DNA from: Firmicutes bacterium UBA5774
GTDB taxonomy: Bacteria > Bacillota > Clostridia > Peptostreptococcales > Anaerovoracaceae
NCBI GenBank assembly: GCA_002418625.1
Contig: DIEM01000040.1
Location: 42,383 to 81,539 of the forward strand
Length of the DNA stretch: 39,157 nucleotides
Direction of reading: 5' to 3'
Shown: piece by piece, positions 8,314-17,093 of the stretch
Position numbering within the stretch: the stretch's first letter is position 1
Layout: each line of letters starts with the position of its first letter
Position numbers and translations under genes: made by a program
The notes under the pieces: model-generated
What the model was told of the DNA's origin: nothing
Database searches by the model: none
What the model saw: only the letters and a program-made list of their open reading frames with translations

Positions 8314-11300
8314 CTATAACTGTATGTAGGAGTATTCGCTTCCAAGCAAATCGACGCCATTGTTCTGCATGACCTGGATGGCACTACCGTCCCCGGTGTC
8401 TATCGTAGACGGAAGCACTTCCGTAAATGCATACTGGCCATTCGCGTCGATGGCCACATTGCTCTTTGTAAGTGTCGTCGATACTGCAACGACAGTTCCC
8501 CCAACCGTGTAGGCTTCTGCTGTCGTTGCATCCAGATTCGTTATTATCACCTTGATTTTCAGACTCTTCGTTGTATTTGCAATCAAATTACCATATGTAT
8601 CTTTGAGTGTGACGGTGAAGGTGCTTGTTGTGTCCGCCGCCAGCGCAGGGGATACTTCCACCGTTGAATTGACGGTACTGATCTGCGTTGCAGCCGTAAC
8701 AGTCACTTCGACTATAGGCTGAGGTGTCACACCCTCAATGGCGACAGTTAGCATATTTGTTCCAGCTGTCGTTACTTCGCCCGCAGCGATCACGACGGTT
8801 GCCGCTCCTGCTGTAAATGTCACATTGTCGCTGAATACTTCGTCATCGACATCGCTGGTGACGGTCACCAGAACATCACCAGCAAGATCGGCTCCCGATG
8901 TGCCTCTCACACTTGTTAAACTGAGATCGAAGCTCGTGCCTGCTACTTTAGATCCTAAAACGGCAAGATCGGCCGATGCAGCGCTCAAATCCGGGACATT
9001 CGCATAAGAGTATTCGCTTCCAAGGAGATCGACGCCATTGTTCTGCATGACCTGGATGGCAACACCATCTCCGACGTCTATAGTCGCAGGCAACACTGCC
9101 GTGAATGCATATTGCCCGTTTGCGTCTATGGCCACATTGCTCTTTGTCAGTGTCGTTGAAGCTGTGACCGCTGTCCCGCCAACCGTGTAGGATTCAGCTG
9201 TCGCCGCATCCAGGTTCGTCAAGGTCACTTTAATCTTCAGGCTCTTCGTTGTATTTGCAATCACGTTGCCATAAGCATCCTTGAGTGTTACGGTGAAAGT
9301 GCTCGTTGTATCTGCCGCCAATGCTGGAGATACGGCCACCGTCGAGTTTGCAGAGCTTATTTGCGTTGCAGCCGTGACAGTCACTTCGACATTGGGTTGA
9401 ACCGTTACTCCGGTTATTGCAACCGCAAGTGTGTTGGTGCCTGCCGTTGTCACTTCACCCGCCGGGATCGTTACAGATGCCGCACCTGCTGCAAAAAGGA
9501 CATTTCCGCTGTAAACCTGACCGTCAAGGTCGCTTGTCACAGTGACTAGGACATCGCCGTCAAGCTCGGTTCCCAACGTGTCTTTTACTCCGTTGAGGCT
9601 CAGGTCGAAACTTGTTCCCGCCGTCTTTGATCCTGCAACGGCAAGCTCAGCCAACGCGTCGCTTGGATCAGAAACATTAATATAGGAATATTCGCTTCCC
9701 AGAAGATCGACAGAATTGTTCTGCATGACCTGAATTGCGATTCCGTCACCTTCGTCTATCGTCTCCGGAAGGATCGCTGTAAAAACATATTGCCCGTTTG
9801 CATCCAGCGGCGCACCGCTGATCGTAAGTGTCGCCGAAGCTGCTAGCGCATTTCCAGCCACAGTGTATGATTCCTCTGTCGCCGTATCTGTTGTCGTAAG
9901 CGTCACTTTTATCTTGATATTCTTTGTTGTATTCACCATCAGATTTCCGTATGGGTCTTTGAGGGTAACGGTGAAGGTGCTTGTCGACCCGGCTGCCAAG
10001 GCAGGCGATACGTCAACTGTCGAATCTGCGGAGTTTATTTGTGTAGCAGCGGTCACGGTCACGCTGACTTGAGGCTGCGGCGTCACTCCAGTCACTGCAA
10101 CTGTCAGCGTATTCGTCCCTGCCGTCGTAACTTCACCTGCAGGGATGACCACCGTCGCAGCGCCCGCCGTAAAAGTCGGGCTTGCGGCATAGACCTGGCC
10201 GTCAAGGTCACTCGTCACAGTTACCGGAATATCCCCGGAAATGTCATTTCCGGATGTATTTTTTGCTCCCGTGATATTCAGGTTGAACGTGGCTCCTGCT
10301 ACCTTAGATCCGGCGGCGGCAAGCGCAGCCGATGCTGCGCTCTCATCATCCGGATCGCCGCTTCCGCCGCTTCCACCCGAATCAGTTGTCAGCCTGATTG
10401 ATGTAGATGCAGCCGATAGGGCGTTGACTGTCGCATTCGTTCCATCCGCAACTGTCAGCACGAACACCTTATAATAAATGTCGTTATCTATCTGATCCCC
10501 ATCGGTATCCTTTGCCGACGAAGACAACGTCGTTACGGTATCGCTGCCCGATTTTGCTACTTCAGTATAATTGGCCGCGGCAACCGCCTCGGCAGCCGCC
10601 AGGTCAAAGCCGGTGGCATCGGATGATTTTACAACCAGAATCCTGTAGGAACCCACTTGCTGGGTCTCGCCATCTGCTTTAGTGAAGCTGACCTCGAGAT
10701 CCCTGCCGTCGCCATTGTCGTCAACGTCGTCAACGGTCAGATTTGTAACAGCTGAGGCGGCAGTCGTATCCCATCTTATAGTATGTGTACCTGAAATCTC
10801 ATACGGTGAGCTGCAGGTAATGACATAATCCTTATTGTGCTCAGGATCCTGCAGGTATGCTTTCCAGGATTTTCCGTCCTCACCCTTTTCTCTTTTCTCT
10901 ATAAGCTGAAGTCCTTCGCCATTGGCCTTAAGCGCCTTCATAAGATCTGCCGCGGTCGCTACCTTGTCAGTAGCAAATCTGAATGATCCGAATGTATTGT
11001 TCAATTCGATCTGGCTGATCGTGATGGTTTCCTCGTCCGAAGCAGCAGATCCCGTCTCAGTCTGAGTCACCGTGCCCGGGCTTGTTTCGAATGTGGATCC
11101 CGCCACAGTGCTAACGGCTGTTTCAATAGCCCCTTTGCCGGTGACAGCGACCGCCGCATCGATATTGATCACGCTGACAACAACGCCTTCAGCCAAGTCG
11201 ATGTCCAGTCCAACCGCGGCCTTAGCCACATTGAATACCGCTATCGTCCCGCTTTGTACCGCGATACTGATATTGTCAGCGCTTGCCGTCACTTCGGCGA

Positions 11301-12339
11301 AGCTGCCGTTTAATATGACCTTCGCGCCTTCCGGTATCAACTGGGTCAATCGCACCTGCTCGAATCCAGCTCCAGTCCCATTGATTTCAGCGAGGGTGGC
11401 TCCGGATTCCAGCTTGATCAGTTTTACGCTGGTGGTGCCGGATGCAACGATCCTGACGCCTTCCTTGCTTACGATGATTTCAGGCAGCACAGCGTTTTCA
11501 AGCAAGACGCTATTGGATCCTCCGCCCCTGACGATCGTATTCCCTTCCACAACTACATTCTTCAGTGTGACATTGCCCTCACCGACACCGGCGGTTAAAA
11601 TCAGATTTCCTTTAATGACCATGTCCTGAAGGATGACATTTGGCACCGATATGATGGCATTTCCATTGATTGTTGTTGTTTTTCCAATCACGCCATAGGC
11701 TCCGGCTTCACCATAAGTGATCGTTTCACGCAATCCATTGATAGCCCTGTCCAGCATCACCACGGCTTCCGCTCTTGAAATGGAGCTCTTCGCCTGGAAT
11801 GTCATGTCCGGATATCCATTGATATAGCCTTTTGACAAGACGATACTGACCGCGTCTTTGCTCCATGCAGCGATCTTGTCCGAATCACTGAATTTTTTCA
11901 ATAAATCCTGGTTGGCCAGCGAAGGATCACCTATGAGCTTCGCGATGATGCTTGCAGCTTCTTCTCTTGTGATACTGGCATTCGGCATAAAATTGCCATT
12001 CGAATAGCCTGATATGTAGCCCGCGGACTTGGCCTTTGCCACATCTTCATAATACCAGCCGCCACTGCCCACATCCTTGAAATCTGGTGCTGCGGTTTTT
12101 ATAAAACCGAAGCTTCGGTTGACCAGCTTGACAAATTCCGCGCGTGTTATACTATTGTCCCCTTTGAAGGTTCCATCGGCATAGCCATTCACATAGCCAT
12201 TTTCGACAAATGCGCTGATTTCGTTTTCCGCCCAGTACCCATCCGTATCCGCCATGGATCCGTAGGATATTCCGCTCATTGAAAAGACGAGCGCTGCCAT
12301 TAGGATTATTGATACTGCTTTTCTGAATTTTTTTCTCAT
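8314..12339 (-). CDS. Giant S-layer-homology (SLH) surface protein with three 226-residue repeats
   Basis: A 1341-residue secreted protein. It has a signal peptide (about 1-28) and three SLH modules (about 30-205; recurring GYVNGYADGTFKGDNSITRAE-like motifs) that anchor it to secondary wall polymer. Next is a beta-helix-like stretch (about 215-320, short repeats such as GNLILTAGVG), a domain starting near residue 440 (TISQIELNNTFGSF), and an fibronectin-like segment (about 540-650) ending in a Ser/Gly/Asp linker. From about residue 660 three tandem 226-residue repeats run to the C-terminus. Each repeat pairs an Ig-like half (AGTNTLTVAV) and a second beta-rich half (STFTVTLKDPYGN ... AIQVMQNN). 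ATG follows GGGAGG. It is the first gene behind the Moco riboswitch, which is unusual for an S-layer protein. No catalytic motif or obvious metal site is visible. Confidence 0.9.
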   Translation of the reverse strand: MRKKFRKAVSIILMAALVFSMSGISYGSMADTDGYWAENEISAFVENGYVNGYADGTFKGDNSITRAEFVKLVNRSFGFIKTAAPDFKDVGSGGWYYEDVAKAKSAGYISGYSNGNFMPNASITREEAASIIAKLIGDPSLANQDLLKKFSDSDKIAAWSKDAVSIVLSKGYINGYPDMTFQAKSSISRAEAVVMLDRAINGLRETITYGEAGAYGVIGKTTTINGNAIISVPNVILQDMVIKGNLILTAGVGEGNVTLKNVVVEGNTIVRGGGSNSVLLENAVLPEIIVSKEGVRIVASGTTSVKLIKLESGATLAEINGTGAGFEQVRLTQLIPEGAKVILNGSFAEVTASADNISIAVQSGTIAVFNVAKAAVGLDIDLAEGVVVSVINIDAAVAVTGKGAIETAVSTVAGSTFETSPGTVTQTETGSAASDEETITISQIELNNTFGSFRFATDKVATAADLMKALKANGEGLQLIEKREKGEDGKSWKAYLQDPEHNKDYVITCSSPYEISGTHTIRWDTTAASAVTNLTVDDVDDNGDGRDLEVSFTKADGETQQVGSYRILVVKSSDATGFDLAAAEAVAAANYTEVAKSGSDTVTTLSSSAKDTDGDQIDNDIYYKVFVLTVADGTNATVNALSAASTSIRLTTDSGGSGGSGDPDDESAASAALAAAGSKVAGATFNLNITGAKNTSGNDISGDIPVTVTSDLDGQVYAASPTFTAGAATVVIPAGEVTTAGTNTLTVAVTGVTPQPQVSVTVTAATQINSADSTVDVSPALAAGSTSTFTVTLKDPYGNLMVNTTKNIKIKVTLTTTDTATEESYTVAGNALAASATLTISGAPLDANGQYVFTAILPETIDEGDGIAIQVMQNNSVDLLGSEYSYINVSDPSDALAELAVAGSKTAGTSFDLSLNGVKDTLGTELDGDVLVTVTSDLDGQVYSGNVLFAAGAASVTIPAGEVTTAGTNTLAVAITGVTVQPNVEVTVTAATQISSANSTVAVSPALAADTTSTFTVTLKDAYGNVIANTTKSLKIKVTLTNLDAATAESYTVGGTAVTASTTLTKSNVAIDANGQYAFTAVLPATIDVGDGVAIQVMQNNGVDLLGSEYSYANVPDLSAASADLAVLGSKVAGTSFDLSLTSVRGTSGADLAGDVLVTVTSDVDDEVFSDNVTFTAGAATVVIAAGEVTTAGTNMLTVAIEGVTPQPIVEVTVTAATQISTVNSTVEVSPALAADTTSTFTVTLKDTYGNLIANTTKSLKIKVIITNLDATTAEAYTVGGTVVAVSTTLTKSNVAIDANGQYAFTEVLPSTIDTGDGSAIQVMQNNGVDLLGSEYSYIQL
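8331..10364 (-). repeat. Three tandem 678-bp coding repeats
   Basis: The landmark AGTATTCGCT (plus strand) or its near copy occurs at 8331, 9009 and 9687, exactly 678 bp (226 codons) apart. Long near-identical stretches lie between copies, for example the segments encoding SEYSY, AIQVMQNN and TSTFTVTLKD. The two downstream copies (8331-9686) are more alike to each other than to the first, consistent with recent duplication. The upper boundary near 10364 is approximate. Confidence 0.9.
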
Positions 12340-12383
12340 GATGTACCTCCCGGATAAATATTATCTATATGAATTATCAACAT

Positions 12384-12417
12384 AAAAAAAGCTCCCTTCA
12401 AAAATATGAAAGGAGTC
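12384..12417 (-). terminator. Riboswitch expression-platform terminator before the SLH gene
   Basis: On the minus strand the arms CTCCTTTC and GAAGGGAG form a hairpin with a loop of about 8 nt, followed by seven T (12390-12384). It lies inside the leader, 45 nt upstream of the SLH start, so it must be conditional. Its 5' arm ACTCCTTTC (12416-12408) is perfectly complementary over 9 bp to GAAAGGAGT (12488-12480) at the 3' edge of the aptamer, giving a clear antiterminator. Confidence 0.88.
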
Positions 12418-12479
12418 AATAATCGGACATATTCTCATCAAAAAACAAATCTTAATTACATAAAATGATGATTTCTCTT

Positions 12480-12580
12480 ACTCCTTTCCAAACGGGAGGC
12501 ATAACCGTTTCCAGTCATACCCTGACGGCCTATGTTCCATAGCTTTGAAAGCTTTAGAAAAATAGGCTCGGAGCTATTCA
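12480..12580 (-). promoter_or_regulatory. Moco (molybdenum cofactor) riboswitch aptamer
   Basis: The minus-strand leader carries the conserved blocks I associate with the Moco RNA motif, in order: CTCCGAGCC, a P2/P3 arm (GCCTAT...ATAGGC around an AGCTT-TCA-AAGCT hairpin), GGCCGTCAGG, GGAAACGG, ATGCCTCCCG and TTTGGAAAGGAG. The last blocks closely match the 3' part of the E. coli moaA Moco RNA (GCCUCCCG...UGGAAAGG). P1 would pair CTCC (12573-12570) with GGAG (12484-12481), and this GGAG is also part of the 9-nt antiterminator strand. Ligand binding would therefore favour termination: an OFF switch. The presence of a P3-like hairpin favours Moco over the tungsten-cofactor variant, but this is not certain. 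Confidence 0.84.
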
Positions 12581-12592
12581 ATTGTCATTGTT

Positions 12593-12621
12593 ATTGTAAG
12601 TTAAATCAAAATTATTGTCAA
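12593..12621 (-). promoter_or_regulatory. Sigma-A promoter of the Moco-riboswitch operon
   Basis: A perfect -35 TTGACA (12621-12616), a 17-nt spacer and -10 TACAAT (12598-12593, five of six consensus). Transcription would begin near 12586, just before the first aptamer helix, so the leader starts almost exactly with the riboswitch. Confidence 0.85.
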
Positions 12622-12681
12622 TCAATATCGGGCTGAAAAGCCATTTGACTGCTGCCGATCGGCTTGACCCGCGAAGGAGCC

Positions 12682-12713
12682 AAAAAACGCTTCAGCCTTG
12701 GCTGAAGCGTTTA
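12682..12713 (-). terminator. Intrinsic terminator of the ornithine decarboxylase gene
   Basis: A perfect 13-bp inverted repeat (AAACGCTTCAGCC and its complement) with a tiny loop, followed on the minus strand by a run of T. It lies 29 nt after the decarboxylase stop and insulates it from the riboswitch-operon promoter. Confidence 0.88.
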
Positions 12714-12741
12714 AATGTTCCATCAGAATACTATGCAGGTA

Positions 12742-14898
12742 TCAATCCTTGTCCAGCACATATCCGTATGCTTTGGTGACGCCCTTTTCCTTCTCCAGAT
12801 AGACGCCCTGGATCTCCGGCGCAAAGCCGGGAAATCTATTGATGCCTTCCTCAAGGATCAGAAAGTATCGCTGGGCGACTTCGTTCCATCGTTCTCCCGG
12901 AACGACGCAGAAGATTCCCGGAGGATACGGCAGCGCGCCTTCGAGGGCCACATGCCCCAGTATATCATCCAGTTTCATAAGTTTGGCATTGTTCCTGATA
13001 TATTCGATATTCGCATCCTGCGGGTGCATGGCTCTTTCGGGGAACGAATCGGCCCGGAACAGTTTCTTCTGGCAGCCCTTGGCATCGTTATCCCTGTAGA
13101 AATCATGCATTTCCTGGCATAGCTGCCTTATCGAATACCCTTTATAACGCTCCTCGTTGTTCCTGTAAAGGTTCGGCAGGACTACCGAGAGCAGGGCATT
13201 GCTTTTGATCAATTCCTCGAATTCCACGAGGCAGTCCACGAGAATCTCCATTTTTTCCGGAGTCTCCGCTGGCGTCATCAGGAAAAGGATCGAATTGAGG
13301 TCGCATTTTTCAGGAATGATCCTGCTCTCCCGGAGGAAATTCGCAAGAATCGTCGCCGGGACCCCAAAGTCCTCATACTCCCCGGTTTTTTCATCGATGC
13401 CCGGTGTTGTCAGCATGAACTTGTTCGGATCCACGAAATACTGGTCCTCGCCGTATCCTTCAAAGGCATGCCACTTTTCATCCGGCCGGAATTTGAAAAA
13501 CTCGATGGAATTAGCGATTTCGTCCGTTTCATAATGCTCCCATCTTTTGCCGCCTACGGTCCTCGGTATAAAAGGCTTGAGCAGCGTGCACCTTTTCAGG
13601 ATTTCCTTTCGGGCATCTATGCCGATCTTGACGCAATCACCCCACAGGCGCTTTCCTGCCTCTCCGTCCTGCATCCTGGCATTGACGTCCAGCGACGCGA
13701 ACAGCGGATAGAAGGGGCTGGTGCTGGCGTACATCCGAAATGAGTTGTTGAAGCGCTTATGGCCGACATATCGCTTCTGCTCCCTGATGTGGCTGTCCTT
13801 TTTATGAATGTAGGAGGCCTGGGAAAAACCGGCCTGCTGCTTATGTACGGACTGGGTCACAATGATCCCCGGGTCGTCCGAATGAAGTTCGAGCAGCAAG
13901 GGCGAGCAATCCCGCATCATCGGTATGAACTGCTCATAACCGACCCAGGCTGAATCGAACAGGATATAATCGCAAAGATGGCCTATCCTGTCCACGACCT
14001 GCCTTGCGTTGTAAATTGTCCCGTCGTATGTTCCAAGCTGAATGATGGCCAGCCTGAAAGGCCGCTTCGATCTGGCCTTGACAGGGTCGATGTCGGCCGC
14101 GATCTCCCGCAGATAATCTTCATTGAAGCAGTGCTCGTCGATACCGCCGATGAAACCATAAGGATTACGGGCGGTTTCAAGATACACTGCATTGCCGCCT
14201 GACTGGACCAGCGCCGCGTTATATGCGGATTTATGGTTATTTCGGTCAAAGAGCACCAGATCCCCCGGCGCGACAACGGCGCTGATGGCCACGGTGTTGG
14301 ACGTGCTGGTTCCATTCATTACGAAATAGGTCCTGTCGGCGTTGAATACCCTCGCTGCGTTGATCTGGGCTTCCGCAGCCGGCCCCTCATGGATCAGCAA
14401 ATCTCCAAGAGCGACGTCCGCGTTGCATATATCGGTTCGAAAGATGTTTTCCCCAAAAAATTCATACATATATCTGCCGGCGGGATGTTTTCTGAAATAC
14501 TGCCCGCCCTGATGCCCCGGACAGTCAAATTGGAAATTATGCATCTCCATATAATTGGTCAGCGCACGGAAAAAAGGCGGCAGAACACGATCCTGATAAT
14601 TCCTTGCGGCGATCTCGATCGCATGGCTGTTCTTCTTGATCTTGGCAACAGTTCCGTCCAGTTCCCGATAGACCTTCTCTTTCAATGCCGGGTCCAGCAC
14701 CCGTCCCGCTCTCATGATCACAAAAATCGGGATGCCGAACTTTGTATTTCTTACAGTGTCGATCCACTCGGTTTCGAGATCGGTCATCACAACTGCGGCA
14801 ATATCCGTAAAATCAGTCTCATCAAGCAACGATATATTTCTTCCTGTCGTAAAATATGTCATGGTTGCCATAGTACAGGCAATTTTTAAAGGCTTCAT
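12742..14898 (-). CDS. speC: Ornithine decarboxylase, PLP-dependent (group III, SpeC/SpeF type)
   Basis: A 718-residue protein that decarboxylates L-ornithine to putrescine in the cytoplasm. It resembles E. coli SpeC/SpeF from end to end: an N-terminal wing domain (DETDFTDIAAVV), FDCPGHQGG, FVMNGTSTSN, FDRNNHKSAYNAAL, RNPYGFIGGIDEHCF, the PLP-lysine motif SVHKQQAGFSQ, and the C-terminal PYPPGIFCVVPGE. Length is normal. I chose the ATG preceded by AGGAG at 8 nt; two in-frame ATGs further upstream have poorer sites. It is a single-gene unit with its own terminator and is divergent from the TRAP operon. Biodegradative acid-stress use or polyamine synthesis are both possible. The His-Lys and RNP(Y/F)GFIGGID context favours ornithine over lysine or arginine. 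Confidence 0.93.
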   Translation of the reverse strand: MKPLKIACTMATMTYFTTGRNISLLDETDFTDIAAVVMTDLETEWIDTVRNTKFGIPIFVIMRAGRVLDPALKEKVYRELDGTVAKIKKNSHAIEIAARNYQDRVLPPFFRALTNYMEMHNFQFDCPGHQGGQYFRKHPAGRYMYEFFGENIFRTDICNADVALGDLLIHEGPAAEAQINAARVFNADRTYFVMNGTSTSNTVAISAVVAPGDLVLFDRNNHKSAYNAALVQSGGNAVYLETARNPYGFIGGIDEHCFNEDYLREIAADIDPVKARSKRPFRLAIIQLGTYDGTIYNARQVVDRIGHLCDYILFDSAWVGYEQFIPMMRDCSPLLLELHSDDPGIIVTQSVHKQQAGFSQASYIHKKDSHIREQKRYVGHKRFNNSFRMYASTSPFYPLFASLDVNARMQDGEAGKRLWGDCVKIGIDARKEILKRCTLLKPFIPRTVGGKRWEHYETDEIANSIEFFKFRPDEKWHAFEGYGEDQYFVDPNKFMLTTPGIDEKTGEYEDFGVPATILANFLRESRIIPEKCDLNSILFLMTPAETPEKMEILVDCLVEFEELIKSNALLSVVLPNLYRNNEERYKGYSIRQLCQEMHDFYRDNDAKGCQKKLFRADSFPERAMHPQDANIEYIRNNAKLMKLDDILGHVALEGALPYPPGIFCVVPGERWNEVAQRYFLILEEGINRFPGFAPEIQGVYLEKEKGVTKAYGYVLDKD

Positions 14899-15429
14899 GC
14901 TCATCTCTCCTATCTTTTTAAAATGTTCACCGATTTTATTCAATCAATGAAACGGAATTTCATACATCTTTAATGTAATGATACAATATTCGGCGGCTAA
15001 TGGAAGTACCAGCATTGATGAATTTTCGTGTGCCAGTTCGGCTTGACCCTCTCAATCCGCTGATCATGTAATTTATTTCTCATTTTATTCCATATGATAG
15101 GAATTTATTTGCGTTTTGCAGACACTCCATCAAGCGTTATTTTCATGCACATTCTTCAAGCTTAATTTTTAATCCTTCAATTTCAACCTCTCCAGACATC
15201 GTTAAAAAATTATTTAAAAAAATTGTGGGAATATTTCGAATTGGCTTTATCTTTGCTATATGTAATTGCACACTACCTTCAAAAGGTAATCGATGCAATC
15301 ATAAAAGAGTTACAAAAGAAATCAACAGGAACAAGGGGGTGTAGGTTAACACGGAATAGGACGGCATTCTCAAGAACAATCAATTAAACAATCAATAGTA
15401 TTCGTTATCACACTGAAAGGAGTAAAAAT
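14899..15429. other. Divergent intergenic region between ornithine decarboxylase and TRAP operon
   Basis: This AT-rich 531-bp gap holds a sigma-54 promoter for the TRAP operon (separate entry) and no gene I can support. For the decarboxylase, only a weak minus-strand -10-like TATCAT near 14980 is visible. The 160 nt between the sigma-54 site and the dctP start would be an untranslated leader; I see no riboswitch in it. Confidence 0.6.
15241..15258 (+). promoter_or_regulatory. Sigma-54 (-24/-12) promoter of the TRAP operon
   Basis: TTGGCTTTATCTTTGCTA has the -24 GG and -12 GC exactly 12 nt apart, with the TTGGC and TTTGC(T/A) cores of the sigma-54 consensus. No bacterial enhancer-binding protein gene lies in the window, so the activator would be encoded elsewhere. 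Confidence 0.68.
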
Positions 15430-16443
15430 ATGAAAAAGGTTTTATCGATCATCTTATGCTTAGTATTGATCATGTCCATGATGACAGCATGCGGAGGCGA
15501 CCAGGAAGAAACAGCGGCAGCTCCGGCGGAAGGACCGGAATACACAATCAAATTCGCCCATATTGAAAATGAATTCACCGCCTGCGCACAAGGTGTCCAG
15601 GTATTCAAAAAGTATATCGAAGAGGGCAGCGGCGGCAGGATCGCCGTTGAAATCCTCGGAAGCGGTTCGATGGGCGGCGAAAGGGAGATCCTCGAAAGCG
15701 TCACCATGGGAACCATCGAAGGCGGCATGGCCATGTCCTCGCTGTTCACCACATACCTTCCGGACTGGAACATCTTCGACCTGCCATTTGTCTTCAAATC
15801 AAGAGAAGACTGGGCTGCGAAGGTTGACGGAGAAATGGGCCAGCTCCTGGCAGCTGAAACCGAATCGATCCATGTAAAGGTTCTCAGCTACTTTGACGGC
15901 GGATTCCGCGCAATCTCCAATACCAAGAGACCTATCCTGAGCATGGATGATTTCAAAGGAATCAAATGCCGCGTCGGTGAATCCACTCTCATGATCGACA
16001 CTCACAAAGCATTGGGCGACAATCCGATCCCGATGTCGTTTTCAGAAATCTACACAGCCTTGCAGCAAGGAACGATCGATGGTGTAGACACATCTGTCAT
16101 CTATGTACAGGACGGGAATTTCCAGGAAGTCGCAAAATATTGCACACTTACCAATCACACGGCTTTGCAGATGGTAACCTTCATCAATCAGGACTTCTTT
16201 GACAGCCTGCCTGAAGATCTTCAGCAAGTCGTAATCGATGCAGCTGACAAGACAACTGTCGAACAGAGAGTCATAGCAGTGGAAGTTGACGAAAAAGCAA
16301 TGCAGGTCATGACAGATGCCGGCATGCAGATCGATGTTCCTTCACAGGAATTCACAGACGCAATGATCGCCGCCACTGCTCCTGTCGTTGATGGTTACAG
16401 AAGCCAGATCGACGCTGCAGTGTTTGAAGCCGCAGGTCTGTAA
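15430..16443 (+). CDS. dctP: TRAP transporter substrate-binding lipoprotein, DctP family
   Basis: A 337-residue extracytoplasmic solute receptor. The signal ends in a lipobox (MMTAC, Cys21), so it is membrane-anchored in this Gram-positive setting. DctP-family features are seen in order: YTIKFAHIENEFTACAQGVQ, a helix bearing FKKYIEEGSGGRIAVEI, MGGEREILESVTMGTIEGGM, the GIKCRVGES segment with the conserved ligand-carboxylate Arg, and the LQQGTIDGVD block. It starts after AAAGGAG. It binds an organic acid (dicarboxylate, keto acid, sugar acid or similar) and delivers it to DctQM. It heads the operon under a sigma-54 promoter. Confidence 0.92.
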   Translation: MKKVLSIILCLVLIMSMMTACGGDQEETAAAPAEGPEYTIKFAHIENEFTACAQGVQVFKKYIEEGSGGRIAVEILGSGSMGGEREILESVTMGTIEGGMAMSSLFTTYLPDWNIFDLPFVFKSREDWAAKVDGEMGQLLAAETESIHVKVLSYFDGGFRAISNTKRPILSMDDFKGIKCRVGESTLMIDTHKALGDNPIPMSFSEIYTALQQGTIDGVDTSVIYVQDGNFQEVAKYCTLTNHTALQMVTFINQDFFDSLPEDLQQVVIDAADKTTVEQRVIAVEVDEKAMQVMTDAGMQIDVPSQEFTDAMIAATAPVVDGYRSQIDAAVFEAAGL

Positions 16444-16487
16444 ATAAGACTTCACGTTCTTTCATTCATTCTTATTCAAACCCGACT

Positions 16488-16538
16488 GATGGGATCCCGA
16501 TGCCGTTCGTTTGAACCGATCGGCATCGCAGACCCATC
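16488..16538 (+). other. Intercistronic stem-loop between dctP and dctQ
   Basis: A two-part stem: GATGGG (16488-16493) with CCCATC (16533-16538), and inside it GATGCCG (16499-16505) with CGGCATC (16521-16527). No T-run follows, so it is probably not a full terminator. It may stabilise the dctP message and give more receptor than membrane subunits. Confidence 0.6.
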
Positions 16539-16571
16539 GTATGGCTGTCATTTGCCTGGGAGGTAATCAAA

Positions 16572-17093
16572 TTGATAAAGAAAATAGGAAAAATCTACAA
16601 CACAGTTGAACATAACGCATTAGTGATCTCTTTGGCAATTATGGTCGTCGTAATTTTTACAAATGTCATTATGCGTTACATTTTCAACAACTCGTTATCC
16701 TGGTCGGAAGAGCTGGCAAGATATTTGTTTGTCTGGTTTTCATGGCTGGGCGTCAGCGCCGGGCTAAAGGACAACGAGCATCTTCGGGTCGAGCTGCTGT
16801 CGGTGGCTTTGGCCAAAAGAGGATTGGTAAAAGCCAACGAGATCCTCTCTATAATTGTTGCTTTGATTTGGCTGGCGACCACAGCAATCGTCGCTTATTA
16901 TGGCGTTGAAGTCCTGATGTCACAAATAGAACTGAACGTCGTGACTCCGGCCATGAGAATGCCTGTTTGGATCGGCTATCTTTCTGTTGCGGCCTGCAGC
17001 GTCATCGTAGGCATTCGTCTCATCGCCAATATCGTAGGCCATCTGAAAAAATTGTTTGGCAAGCCAGACATTAAAATCGAGGTGATCAACTAA
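16572..17093 (+). CDS. dctQ: TRAP transporter small permease, DctQ family
   Basis: A 173-residue protein with four hydrophobic segments (near residues 17-37, 52-70, 90-112 and 130-150) and the DctQ core NNSLSWSEELARYLFVWFSW followed by LGVSAGLKDNEHL. It begins at TTG after GGGAGG. It pairs with DctM to form the membrane part of a sodium- or proton-coupled TRAP transporter. Its TAA overlaps the ATG of dctM (TAATG), so the two are translationally coupled. Confidence 0.92.
   Translation: MIKKIGKIYNTVEHNALVISLAIMVVVIFTNVIMRYIFNNSLSWSEELARYLFVWFSWLGVSAGLKDNEHLRVELLSVALAKRGLVKANEILSIIVALIWLATTAIVAYYGVEVLMSQIELNVVTPAMRMPVWIGYLSVAACSVIVGIRLIANIVGHLKKLFGKPDIKIEVIN

Noticed and set aside
12480..12580. 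Cyclic di-GMP-I or cobalamin riboswitch as explanation for the SLH gene leader
   Set aside because: The GGCAAACC/GCAAAGCC and GAAA-tetraloop features of c-di-GMP-I and the conserved cobalamin boxes are missing, while the CTCCGAGCC, GGCCG, GCCTCCCG and TTTGGAAAGG blocks fit the Moco motif.
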